From Paulownia fortunei (Eukaryota > Streptophyta > Magnoliopsida > Lamiales > Paulowniaceae), in contig CM033107.1 of the NCBI GenBank assembly GCA_019321725.1, positions 18,467,445 to 18,531,444 on the forward strand: a DNA stretch of 64,000 nucleotides. Reading direction: 5' to 3'. This document shows positions 20,441 through 32,192 of the stretch, one piece after another. A program made the position numbers and the translations under genes. How positions within the stretch are numbered: the first letter of the stretch is position 1; each line of letters begins with the position of its first letter. Under the pieces are notes generated by a model. That model was given only the letters and a program-made list of their open reading frames with translations. It had not been told where the DNA came from and searched no databases.

Positions 20441-22751
20441 TGCCCAATTATCTCCTACATAGCCAATAATAAACATCTTACATGAATATGTATCTAACCA
20501 ATATGCATTATCAGATTATGACATAAAAATAGCATAATTACATGAACATGAATGATTGTTATTTATGCCCCTATTATGCTTTAACATAAATTAGTACGTG
20601 AAATATAAAATCAAACTTTTATTTCTTGATGTAACATATTCCTTAAGTGCCTTCTTATAGTGAAAAGCTCAGTATCTCAGTTAAGAAAGATTGATGTGCT
20701 GAATGGCCATCAAATGAATTATTTGTATTACTCCATACTAGTAACATTCTAAAGTGATTGTTTGCTTCAATATTTACTTGAAATATGTCACATTTGGCTA
20801 AGAACTAAAAGTATGGAAAATGGTGCAATTTGATTGGTAGGTTGACTAGCTTGCATGAAATCATTCTAAATGGCATTGCACTTGGTCATAACACCAAAGC
20901 ATCAATTCTTGTCATCTCCCTAGCCTATAAACATGGGTTTCGGCATGAGAACACACCAAACATAAGGCAACCAATCACTACCCTTCTTTTACATCTCTTC
21001 GAAAGTTAAAGAAATTATTTTTATCCATATTTTCTTGTGGAAGCACCTCAAAATGACCAACCCTTTCTTAGAAAAGTTTTTTTCAAATTTCTACACTCTC
21101 ATACTCACAAAGGTTGAATCCAATCCATAAGAATTCATAAAACATAAACTAGAGCAAGTTTCTACCCTTTTAAGCCTGAAAATCATTGATTTTGAAGTTT
21201 AACTTCAATCTAATCAAGGTATATTCTTTTTCAATATTTCTTATGATGAATTTATAGTATATTAGATGGTTACTTATTTTACTATCTTTTTGTATGATTG
21301 AAAACTCAAGTGAGATAGACTTGAAGCCGAAACCAAGCTAGTTAAGCTAGTTTCTAGCAAAATTAATAGCCTTATGAAATATGATTAATATATTTATTCT
21401 TATTAATCTTGTAATGTATATATTGTGTTTGGAAGTTCCTATGAATGATTTTGAATAATGACAATTCGTTTGCTTAATTAATGGTTAGAATTAATTTAAG
21501 TTAGAATTGAGTTTACGCCTTATTAATTTAGATATTTGTTCAAGGTTTGGGGGTTGCCCTAATATTTTATGTTTGAATTATTAGTGATTTAGTGGCTGAC
21601 CTATTGTTTAATGTCTTGAATTTCTAGTATATATAGAGTATGTATTATTTTTGAAGTCATATAATCGATATGGAATTGTTTATAAAAGATTGAAAAGTGT
21701 ATATAATTTTAATAAGAATAGATTGTGTGATTTAATAAAAGGATACTGAAAAGTACATAATTTGATTATGTTAGGCCTTTAGCACATCCTACCATCCAAA
21801 GAGACTTACCTTTTCACTTCTTAGCACAAAACGGACTTGAGGTAAGGTAAAACTTTTATTTGTTGTATTACAAGAATCATATAATGTTGTTATGTTTAAA
21901 TGTGATTATCATTATTTGTCAAATAATGTAATTTTGATGCATTCATGGTTCATGAAGTATGATACTAAAAAAAATATGTGAGATGTTTGAAAAAAAGTAT
22001 GATACTTGATTGATGGTTGAGTAGGCAAGGGACGCGGGAGGGACCAGCGGACCAACAAAATGTGGCAAATACTTAAGGTTGAAAAACCAAGATAGAAAAA
22101 CCACAGTGAATGAGAGAATATGGCTAATACCTGAGATTGAAAAATCCGTATGAAAACCTTGTATTATCTCTCTTATTGGCCAATCATTATGAATAGGTTT
22201 TGAAAATTACAGTCTATCACTATAAATTAAGTACCATACTTCAAAGGCTTGAAATAATGATTTATGAAAGAAAGTTATTAAATTGAGCAGCGTTTTTAAT
22301 GATTGATGAAATTGCATGTACTATATTTGTTATTGCATAAGTTTCACCTTACTGACCCTTTAGCTCATTAGATTCTTGTAATGCAAGTGAAAATGTACAA
22401 GTTTAGAGGTTGACTGAGTCTCCAGTATGGCCGGATAGAAATTTGTTCATATATCATGCTTCGAGCAGTTTTCGTAGCCTATTTTGAAAATTTTATTTTT
22501 ATTTTTAAATAAGACGCTCTGTTATGATTTTGTAAGTAGATGTGTTAAACTATAGACAAAATAATAGCATCGTGTGTTCAATTTTGATTTATGTAAATGG
22601 TGTGTATTTGAAATGAAAGAACAAATTTCCCAATATAACTAAAAGGGAGCTTTTTATTAAAATCCTAGCTTGAGTTTTTATAAAAGGTTAACATTTCTTG
22701 ATTTAACTACATTAGCTTGTTAGGCTCTACAGTTAGATTAAGGGGTGTCAT
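20436..22751 (+). mobile_element. Family C 3' LTR
   Basis: It starts TATAATGCCCAATT (expected TGTAATGCCC) directly after the polypurine tract gaaggg, and ends ..ATTAAGGGGTGTCA. About 2.3 kb, a usual size for Tekay/Del LTRs. The first half (20498-21535) is repeated inverted at 22755-23773. No gene is seen in it. Confidence 0.7.
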
Positions 22752-23775
22752 AGGTTGTGGTATAATTAATAGGGTGTAAACTCAGTTTTAACTTAAATTG
22801 ATTCTAACCATTAATTAAGCAAGCTAATTGCCATTATTCATAATCATTCATAGGCACTTCCAAACACAGTATAGGCATTACAAGATTATTAGGAACAAAT
22901 ACTAATCATATTTCATAAGGCTATCAATTTTGCTAGAAACTAGTTTGGTTTGGGTTTCAAGTCTATCTCACTTGAGTTTTAAATCATATAAAAAGATACT
23001 AAAACATGTAACCATCTAAAATACTATTAATTCATCATAAGAAATATTGAAAAGAATATACCTTGATTAGATTGGAATTAAACTTCAAAATCAATTATTT
23101 TCAAGCTTAAAATGGTAAAAACTTGCTCTAATTTGTGTTCTATAGATTATTATGGATTGGAATCAACCTTTGTGAGTATGAGAGTATAAAAATTTGAGAG
23201 AAACTTTAGAGAAGGGCTGGTCGTTTTGAGGAGCTTCCATAAGAAAATATGGATAAAAATAATTTATTTGACTTTCAAAAAGAGGTAAGAGGAGGGTAGT
23301 GATTGGTTGCCACATGTTTGGTGTGTTCTCATGCCAAAATCTATATTTATGGACTAGGGAGATGATAAGAATTGATGCTTTGATGTTATAATCAAGTGCA
23401 ATATGGTTTACAATGATTTCATGCAACCTAGTCAACCTACCAATCAAATTGCACTATTTTGCATATTTTTAGTTATTAGCTAAATATGGCATATTTCAAT
23501 CAAATACTTAAGCAAACAATCACTTTAGAATGTAACTAGTATGGAATAATACAAATAATTCATTTCTTAGACATTCAACACATCAATCTTCCTTAACCGA
23601 GATACCAAACCTTTCACTGCAAAAAGGTACTTAAGGAATATGTTACATCAAGAATTAAAATTTTGATTTTATATTTCATGTACTAATTCATGTTAAAGCA
23701 TAATGGGGGCATAAATAATAATTATTCATGTTTATGAAATGATGTTATTTGTATGTCATAATTCAATAATGCATA
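22752..23775 (-). mobile_element. Inverted partial copy of family C LTR
   Basis: Its reverse complement matches 20498-21535 over about 1 kb, for example the block tttgattggtaggttgacta in both arms. It begins about 60 bp inside the LTR start and stops about half way through, so both ends are truncated. The open frame 23163-23447 (-) only reflects this repeat. Confidence 0.85.
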
Positions 23776-24510
23776 TGGTTAGATGTGGACAAAAATGGAT
23801 TCCCAACTTGGTATTTGGTGCCATAGTGTCCACCTCCATAAAACTCACATGCGATGGATGCACCTTCATCACCGAAACACTTATGTTATCTATCTTCTTG
23901 TTCAATACTTTGATTTGAGCCAAAAGGGTCGAGTATGTGTCTATGGTGTTAACACCTTCTTTCCCAAACTCCTATATGTTTGCCATTGGTAACTATTTCA
24001 TGTCATTTTCTCCAACAACCCATATACCTCCTCTGAAGTTCTTCTCAATTATGCCTCCTGCCACTGCATCTATCATAGAATGGTTGGTTGGCAACAAATC
24101 ATTATAAAATATTTGCACTTACAACCATGTGGGCAAACCATAATGTGGGCACCTTCTCAAAAATACTATTACCTCCTCAAAAAATCCTATTACCTCTCCC
24201 ATCCTTCATATAAGGATTCCAATCCGAATTGTGCAAATGTGGTGATGTTGTTCCTCATTTTCATAGTTTTGGAAGGTGGAATGTACTTGGCATGGAATGT
24301 TTGTGTCATAGCCTCCCATGTAGGAATTGATCCAACGGGCAATAAGTTAAGCCAACTTTTGGCTTTGTCCCTTAAGGAAAATAGAAATAATCTCAATCTA
24401 ATTGCATCGTCAATCACTCTATTATGTTTAAAAATGTCACATATCTCTACGAAGTTGGCAATGTGGGCGTTGGGGTCATCATTAGGCAAACTACCATATT
24501 GCATTAAACT
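23776..24510 (-). pseudogene. Family B gag
   Basis: The open - strand stretch 24190-24504 reads LPNDDPNAHIANFVEICDIF, DDAIRLRLFLFSLRDKAKSW, WEAMTQTFHAKYIPPSKT and FGLESLYEGWER. These are the core blocks of the Athila/Tat retrotransposon gag family (Pfam Retrotrans_gag). The match continues leftward with stops or shifts (MIDAVAGG block near 24070) to about 23780, where family C sequence begins. The predicted role was capsid formation. With the primer site and LTR to its right it forms the 5' part of the element whose 3' part is at 13207-17060. Confidence 0.85.
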
Positions 24511-24630
24511 ACCAAAATAAGAACTCTCAAAGAAATTTAAACAAAAATAAAATAAAAGAACAAAAATAAAGCAAGTAAAATGGTCAAACTACAGCTAGAT
24601 AAATCAAATTCAATATTGTAAAAACACACT
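24511..24630 (-). mobile_element. Family B 5' leader
   Basis: AT-rich leader between the primer site and gag on the - strand. No gene is seen. Confidence 0.55.
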
Positions 24631-24650
24631 CCCTAACAATGATGCCAAAA
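24631..24650 (-). other. Primer binding site of family B
   Basis: On the - strand ttttggcatcattgttaggg aligns to the tRNA-Asp complement TGGCGCCGTTGCCGGGGA. Most differences are C to T or G to A, and both CpG sites are lost. Confidence 0.7.
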
Positions 24651-24656
24651 ACATTA

Positions 24657-25560
24657 TGTGTATTATATGTAACATAATTATACAGCAAGTGTATAGCATC
24701 AAGTTTTAGTATAAATGAAAGAAAAAGGTTGTCGTGACCCAAGAAAGTGTGTATGGAACTACCAAAGCATAGACTATCCAACTATATTTAACAAAGTCAA
24801 AAATTTAATTGATGGATTGGAAATTTAAACAAACAAATAAGCAAATCAACAAAAAATAATGACCAAGGAAAACAAGGGATTCAAATCAATGGAGAAGGGG
24901 TCAAGGACAAGAATCACCAATCTATGTCATTATGAGTCTCACATGCAAGTGGTTAGGATTGATGATTAGTTGTGTGATAGTAGGAATTTGGATTGTATAT
25001 GATACTCCTTCCTGAGACCTATCAAATCTATTACTAGAAAGTAATTGGCTATATCTCTATAATAAATCTAACTAGCTAATACAGCATTGAGCTTTGTGAC
25101 TTCCTCTAACTTACGACAATCACGTCTATGGCTACTGTTGTGCTAAATCCTATATCCCTATAACAACCTAGTTCACGGCATACACTACACAAGCACTTGT
25201 TGCAACACTACCTTTCGATCTCCAACACAACAACAAAGATCATCTCAAAATCGCCCAAATCTCAAGAAGCATTAAAAATATAGTGCATGCTTATCACAAA
25301 TTAAATCATCATCCATACCAAAAACATGATATCAATTCTAACTTGCTAGAAATGGCATTCCAAGCCTTGCCTAGAGAAAATTTAGCTCATATTTAAATTA
25401 AACAATCACCAAGTGTTTTCCAACAATATGATTCTTACAAATTCTCAAAACTAAACAAAATAAAAGGACTTAATGAAAAAGTTACAACCCCAAAAGAATA
25501 TTCACTTCTTCACAATCATTAATCCCCAATAAATTTTCTTCTTTTTTGGATTTTTTGCTC
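24657..25560 (-). mobile_element. Family B 5' LTR, truncated
   Basis: It begins TGTGTATTATATG on + (the LTR 3' end on the - strand) and matches 13212-14000 in order. Only about 900 of roughly 1400-1560 bp remain. The outer end is replaced near 25560-25575 by copia LTR sequence. Confidence 0.75.
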
Positions 25561-25574
25561 TTGTACTTTGTAAA

Positions 25575-26674
25575 AGACAATCTTATTTGAAACACATTAA
25601 TAAAAGGCTCATTCTTTATCCTTGCTTTGTACTTTATTTCTGCATATTTGATAATGTCTCTAGACCAAAATTAGCTACGAGGCATGGTTGCGCATATAAT
25701 GGCGATCATAGAACATGTCTCTATAGCTTTGGTCTTAAACTAGGTTTGGGTCGAGGGATTTTTGAGATGGGACATCGAATAGCCCAGTAAGACCCGCACA
25801 TATAATGTATGGTCACATCACAAAAATGCCTCATTCCATGGCCATCAGCGCAGCAATGCTAGAGCATATATGCGGGTGCTTGTTAGAGAACAAGTACACT
25901 AAACTGGCCTACTGGAATTTCTTAGTTTGAGATGTTTTCTTTCAAAATAAGAATCTCCAAGATAATATAGTACATAATTAGTCCTCGAACTTGAGGTATC
26001 ATAGTGGCCATGTGTATGCACTCTACCATTTTAATATATCTTTTGATTGTTTGACAATCATAAAGATGATATATTGGATGTTGTACTAGCATGCATGGAG
26101 GTCAATGAGTGGCCAATATAAAATCCTTGACAAGTGAATCTCCTATATTTTCATAGTTCATGTTCTCCTTGTTTTCATAGTTCATGACTCTAAGACCTTA
26201 GCTAAGACACGATGAATTTGGATTCATCATGAGTCATTGGAACTTGAAAATAAAATCATAGTTATTAAGTCAATTAGGGTTTCGGCTCATAATCCATATC
26301 CTAGATTTAATTGGGAGATTAGATGATGAAAGGACCTTATGTGTTAGCACTCATATTTGAAATAGGTTCGCACACTATTTCACGTAAGACTATGAGTTAT
26401 GACACACTTGCTTGGCGTTTTCTATGACTTTTGAGGTTCTTAAGGTTAAGGAGTTAATCTCAAGCGGATTAATTAATGTGATTAATAATTGGAATATAAT
26501 GTTATCGTAAGCTACATAACTGTAAACCCACAGCTAGCTTAGTTGTAAACCTAAAGGAGCACACACAATAATCGAGGGAACTATTTCGTAAATCATGAAA
26601 TGATCCAATTAGTTGAATCCAATTAATTAATTATGGCTTTAATTTAATTCAAGTGTTGATTTAAATATCAATTA
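25575..26674 (+). mobile_element. copia (family D) LTR, left piece
   Basis: It matches 47990-48960 in order (gatcatagaacatg, 'gagatgggacatcga', 'gagttaatctcaag'). The first ~70 bp of the LTR are missing. It is interrupted at 26674 by the Tekay-type solo LTR. Confidence 0.75.
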
Positions 26675-29539
26675 TGTAACACCCCCATTACTACAGAACT
26701 ATATATATAGTATAATTTAACATGATAGAGCCTGTGTGCATGCATTATTATTTTTTTTTCTACAACATATTAATAAATAATAAATATTTTCCCACTCACA
26801 GACTAATATATATACCTACAGATGACCCATAACAATCATAATATTTATGTACCCGTGTACAGAAAAATTATAAAAGTAACATATTGTACAAATCCCAAAA
26901 CGTAATACAATAGACTACAAAATCAAATAAGTTAACAATCAACCCAACAGGTCGTCATCCATGTACATTGATCCTCAGAACCTGTAGGAACCCCAACAGC
27001 TTGCCCAGTAAGTCCATGGTATCAAGTATCACCAGACTCACCTACAATGCATAAACTATATGAGCTAACGCTCAGCAAGTAAAGATTATGCATGTCAAAG
27101 AATAATCCACAATATCAAGTCATGCATCTCAAAATGCTATGCCCACAATGCAATTTTATGCATCAAATATTTCTCTCAAAATCATTTCTTTCTTGGGCCC
27201 CTGACCAATGCTACTATCCCATACACCGGAAAAGAGCTCTGCACATCGCCATAATCCAATGGCCAATAATCATAAAAGCATGCAAATCCATGCACACTCA
27301 TACGCATGCAAATCCATGCACGCGAACCTGCAAATCCATGCATAAAACCATGCAAATCCATGCATGCACGGTGCACTAGTAGTGATCAATAAAATATTTT
27401 CCTTTCTCAGAATCATGTCGTGCAATGCACGATTTATCACAATGCTTGTATATGATGTATGCACGTGCTAATGCCCATGTATGTATGCTCAATGGACATG
27501 AATGACAGTAATGCATGCCCTCTACTACGCACATATGATCAATGGTATTACATATAAATCATACATTTACTATGTCTATGCATTATAGTTGCACATGAAT
27601 CTTTACTTACCTTTCACTTGGTTGGTGGCTTAGTCTAAATTTGTTTAGTATTCCTCTCCAACCTTAGATGTAAAATAGCCTGTAATATTACCCAACATCA
27701 AGCACCATTCCCAATTTGGCATGTTGAAAGCACAAAATCTCATACTAGACCTTAAACACCAAGCTATAAGCTAACAATCAAGCTTTCACAAACTAGAACC
27801 CAATATAGCCCCTCCAATACCTCAATTCCTCATCTTAAATACATGAAAACATCATGTAATTGAAGTATTACAACTCTAATAGCATGTACCTAATTGTTAA
27901 CACTCAATAGCAACATGTCTAGGTTGAAACATGCTAAGTGATCAAATGTGGCAGATTCACATTTTCATATTTTCTTGCTGTCAAGTTTAGTTGCATGATA
28001 ATTTTAACATCCCTAAACATATCCAATCACTCCCAAATTTTTACCACACTTAGATAACATGTATATAAATGTAACCATATCATATAATTGCTAAAAACCA
28101 CGGATATAGCTTTCCAAGTTCAGCTCTCTTCACGACATACTGAAACAGATTGTTTCCTACCGTGACAGTTTTGTATACTTCATGACATTAATGGTTTTGG
28201 CACCATTAAGTATATTCAATCACTCCAATATTTTCACCATACTTAGATAACATATATAAGGAGACAACTAGGTCATATTATTACCAAAAATAATGGATTT
28301 AGCTCCCTTAATTCAGTTTCCTTCACAGCACACCAAAACAGATTTTGCTATTTTGGCAGTTTGAGTGTTTCTCCAATATCATTCTCTATTTCAATTTCCA
28401 ACTGATAAAACTTCATTCCAATACTCTTAACTCATATATAGTGATGTAAATGGTAATAATTATAGGTTTTATTCAACATACCATACACTTTTGAAGCCTA
28501 AAACACAAGAAAACAGTAAGATGACAGTTTCTGCCACAAGTATTTCCTATTAAGTGTTTGTCATCAAAAACCCTTTCTTTGTGCACCAAAGTCTAACTAC
28601 AAACTTCCTAACACTTTTATAAGAGATATTGAAAGCTTAATAAACAATCAAACCATTCATAATAATCTGAAAACTAAAGGCAAAACCGTAGATAAGTGTT
28701 ACCTATGCAGATTTTGAGGTTAACTTGATGGTAATCACTTCTCCTTTGCTTTTCTTGCTTTTATTTCAACTTGGAATCAATTTGGATCACTTGGAGACCT
28801 TAAGGTGTGTGTTTGGAAGATGAAAATGACTGAAATGAGGGTCTGGTCGTTGCTTAAGGGTGAAGGGTTTGAGGTGTTAGCTTGAGATATTAGCTTAAGC
28901 TTAATAAGAAAGCATGAGGTGGCAAGTAAATGGCAAAATCTGATTTTCTCCCTTATCTTGCAGCCCTAATCTTGTGTGTCTCACCTATTTTTATTTGTTT
29001 GCAACCTATCTTAATCATCATTCATTTCCATAGGTAATTCCTATGTCCGTTCATTCGATCTCCAAACCGATTCGCATCCGATTCTTAAATAATTATCTAG
29101 TTTGCATTTCTAAAATCATATGCACTTATGGGCCTTGTAATATGACACTTAAATCACATTATATCATGTCCAATATCCCAAGTATGCTAATTTACAAATA
29201 TATACTTTTGAAGTAACTTGATCAAATCAAATTAAACCGTATAAGCTTACTAGTAACACTTTTAATACTTCCAAAATTATAACCTATATATCCTATCTAT
29301 ATCTAATATTGATCCACCTCATTTTCTTCTTATTTCAATATAAAATCAACTACTAAGATTAGGAAATTTAATAACTAATACCGTGCAAGAGCTTCAGAAT
29401 TAAGTTTAATATTCAAGAATGTCGTATAAAATGAAATAAATTATGCAATGTCAATAGAAATGCAAATAGCATATAAAATTAACACGTAATGCATGAATCA
29501 TATTTGGCCATGTGAGTAGTAAGAGGCTCGGGTATCACA
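26675..29539 (+). mobile_element. Tekay/Del-type solo LTR
   Basis: 2865 bp starting TGTAACACCCCC and ending GGGTATCACA, flanked by a perfect 5-bp duplication AATTA at 26670-26674 and 29540-29544. The TGTAACACCCC start is characteristic of Tekay/Del chromovirus LTRs. There is no internal coding region, primer site or polypurine tract, so it is a solo LTR. The short open frames around 27092-27464 (both strands) are produced by the minisatellite inside it. It is not the same sequence as the family C LTR at 20436. Confidence 0.85.
27286..27372 (+). repeat. Minisatellite of ~22 bp units in solo LTR
   Basis: Four units, each with TGCAAATCCATGCA and a variable 6-12 bp linker. The units contain CATGCA words, which are the core of plant RY motifs, and three carry the octamer ATGCAAAT. 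Further CATGCA/GCATGC words are scattered through 27100-27520. Confidence 0.8.
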
Positions 29540-29645
29540 AATTACCTAATTTTTATTAGGAAGCTCAATGGAGTTAAATAATTAATTAATAGGATAAATT
29601 AATTAATTTAAAGACTAAATTAATTTAATTATTAAATTAATCTAG

Positions 29646-29674
29646 CCAATTAAATAGTTGAATTATTTAATTGG
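29646..29674. repeat. Stem-loop in copia LTR (11 bp)
   Basis: CCAATTAAATA and its exact reverse complement are separated by gttgaat. It corresponds to 1830-1860 and 56334-56362. Confidence 0.8.
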
Positions 29675-29943
29675 GGTTGATGGAATTAATTAATTTGATC
29701 AATTAATTGAATTTGGGCTTAGTCAATTAATCAGGATTAATTGATAGATTAATTAGATTAAAGGTCTATGCCCATATTCGTGTAGCCCATTAGTAGAGGC
29801 CCATCAAGCTAATTAGAAGACAATAAAAGATAGAGGATTGTTTTTCAAAATAGGATAATAGTGATCTAAATATAGCAAGTTGTTGTATGATTTTTAATTG
29901 ATTAAGGATCAATCAAAATCCTCATCACAACTAAAATAGTGGT

Positions 29944-29976
29944 CGATTTTTGCACATGCTTATTGTGCAAAAATCG
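29944..29976. repeat. Perfect 13-bp hairpin in copia LTR
   Basis: CGATTTTTGCACA (29944-29956) pairs exactly with 29964-29976 around a 7-nt loop. A different perfect hairpin stands at the comparable place in the 48 kb copy (49561-49586). Confidence 0.85.
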
Positions 29977-30459
29977 GTTAATGGTTATCCAAGGAAAGGC
30001 CACAATTCTAGGTAATGTATCTAGATATATTTTTTTACCACTTCTTGGATATAAAATGGTTTTGCAAAAATCCTAAGAAAATAGAGGCAATTTCCGGCCA
30101 AGAGAAAAGAAAACAAGGAGAAGAAAAAATATTTATCAAAAATTCTCTCTAACTCCCTTCCAAACTTTATTCTTTATCCTTTATTCTTTCAAGAATAATC
30201 AAGAATTGTTCTTGGTTATTTTTATAACACGATCCTTATTTTCACGGGTTGTATTAGGGATTGTTGTTTTGATTAGCACTCCATAAATGGTTAAATTAAA
30301 ATGAATTACCATTACCAGCGAAATAGTAATTCAGTGGTTCTTGTCCATTCGTGTGGACTTTCTTTATACAAAGTACACTTAGACCTCTATGAATCAATTT
30401 TGCATTTCATAGCCGATAATTAATTGCCACCATCTCTACATCAGCTAAAGTGTTGTTAG

Positions 30460-32192
30460 GTAAAAAATCGAGTGATGATTGATAAACAAAGTAGAGTAAA
30501 ATTAAAAATACAAAGACAAGAGTGAAGTTCTTAGAAGCAATATAACTAACACCTTATGAGCAAGATATTTTAGAAGAATGACTTACCTAATTTTCACATA
30601 TGTTCTTTCTTCCAAAACATACCAACTCAAGTCATCAACATATGTAAGTCAAGAATTTATAAGTTCATCAATTTCTTTTCTCAAGTGCCGAATTAACTAT
30701 GAGTTCCAACATGAATTTCGATATCTCTAACAAAATTTAAAAATAAAACTCTACAAAAGTTCAATGAATTCTTCTTCAAAACTTCAAAGGTTTCTTAAGT
30801 TTCTCAACTCTATGATTCATAGGTTGTATTGTCCTTATGATCGTGTATAATGTTCCCTCTCTCGAGTGTCAATTCTCATACATCAAATAATCTTAATTAG
30901 TGGCCAAATACTAAACAAGATAACACAACAAAATGAATAACTTGAACTGATATTGTTTGAAAATCAAAACATAGGATCAAATAAGGTTACATCGTCCTCT
31001 AGGAAGAAAAGTTTATTTCATCATGGATAAATACAACTTCAAGAAATAAACAAGAAAGAACATGGAAATTGTTCACCAATTTGTGAAGTTGGAGGAATGG
31101 TTGAAGCTCTCTTTGTCTCCAAAAATGGCTCCTTGGTTCCAGAAAAATGAATGGGTCTTGTCTCCAAGTACCCAATGACCTTCTTTGGTTCCAAGAACCA
31201 ATCCCCCCATTTGGTTGATGCTAATGTTTCTTTTTAAACTTTTCCAAATGATTCTTTCCCCAAGAGTCTTCCAAAGTAACCCTGAAATCCTTCCACTTCT
31301 CTTGGCTTTTCTTCATAAGAAATCTAAAATCCTTCCCCTTTTCTTAGTTTTTTCTCCTTTTTCCTTTCCTTTTTCCCAATATTTTTAGGCTAAAAGAACC
31401 CACTAATGTTGTCTTTTGAGTTGTCTTTTAAAGTCTTCCAAAAGAAGTCTCAAAATCAGATTTAAAAAAATAAGTTTTATCTTTTTTGTGAACTGGGGCC
31501 GCAGCTTTGAATTCAGGCACCGCAGCACCAAACATTCTATCCTCTAGTACTACAGCTCTGATTTTGATGCCGCGGCACCAAATCTTCTATCCTCTGGCGT
31601 AGTGGCTCTAATTTTGGGCACCGCGGCACCAAATAATATGTCCTTTGGCACCATGTGGTCTTGTTATTCTTTTTTAAAGCAATTTTTGAGCTCTTTCTAG
31701 TCTAAATTAGCTTTTAGTGTCTCGTAATGAATTTTAGATATTATCTTGGCTTTTCATAGCTTCTTGAATCAACTCAATATGACATCTTTGGAGAGTGTTA
31801 TGCTTAAAAGACCAAGATGTGTCATACTAGAAAGTTTCAATCCAGTGTTAATCATTACACTGTATTCTTCTCATTGAAATCGAATGAATTGGATTTCATG
31901 GTAAACATAAAAGTTATAGATCTATGTTTTGATTTCCAATAATTAAGAATTAAGTTGATATGATATTAGGTAAGAGAGTTATGATTGAAATACGAAAACT
32001 ACCATCAATAGCACCACAATTTGGATTTTTCAACATTTCAAATAAGTTTTTGGTTTCTTTCCATTTTCTTCTCTTTTTGTCATTACCTACAATATTTCAA
32101 TGTAAATTCACAAAAAGTAACAAAAACACTTGAAAACAAACCAAATGCTAATCAAAAGGTATATGAATTATTAGTATAAAACCAATTTATGA
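30460..32192 (-). mobile_element. Family A 3' LTR (inverted element), truncated
   Basis: On the - strand it starts TCATAAATTGG (expected TGATAAATTGG) next to the polypurine tract (taccccc.. on +), and runs about 1.73 kb. The last ~165 bp of the LTR are missing at the left edge. It matches 35165-36918 closely. It belongs to a longer LTR subtype than the tandem array and contains a GC-rich 51-bp repeat at 31495-31660. Confidence 0.8.
31495..31660. repeat. 51-bp GC-rich tandem repeat in LTR
   Basis: About three units, each with a ccgcggcaccaaa-like core followed by 'tctatcctct(a/g)g'. The same array lies in the partner LTR at 36210-36385 with different substitutions. Confidence 0.8.

Larger units (their letters stand above)
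29540..30440 (+). mobile_element. copia (family D) LTR, right piece
   Basis: The LTR continues after the solo LTR. It holds AATTAATT-rich sequence, the 11-bp stem-loop at 29646-29674, the 'gtagaggccca' segment and a 13-bp hairpin at 29944-29976. The part after about 30000 diverges from the 48 kb copy. It ends near 30440-30460 at a truncated family A LTR. Confidence 0.65.

Noticed and set aside
23163..23447. 94-residue - strand frame as a gene
   Set aside because: It lies wholly in the inverted LTR copy; the matching arm at 20830-21120 has stops in the equivalent frame.
27286..27372. Regularly spaced repeats as a CRISPR array
   Set aside because: Short 14-bp words with 6-12 bp linkers in plant LTR DNA, with no cas genes.
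27092..27464. Overlapping open frames on both strands with Cys/His/Met-rich repeats
   Set aside because: Produced by the CATGCA minisatellite inside a solo LTR.
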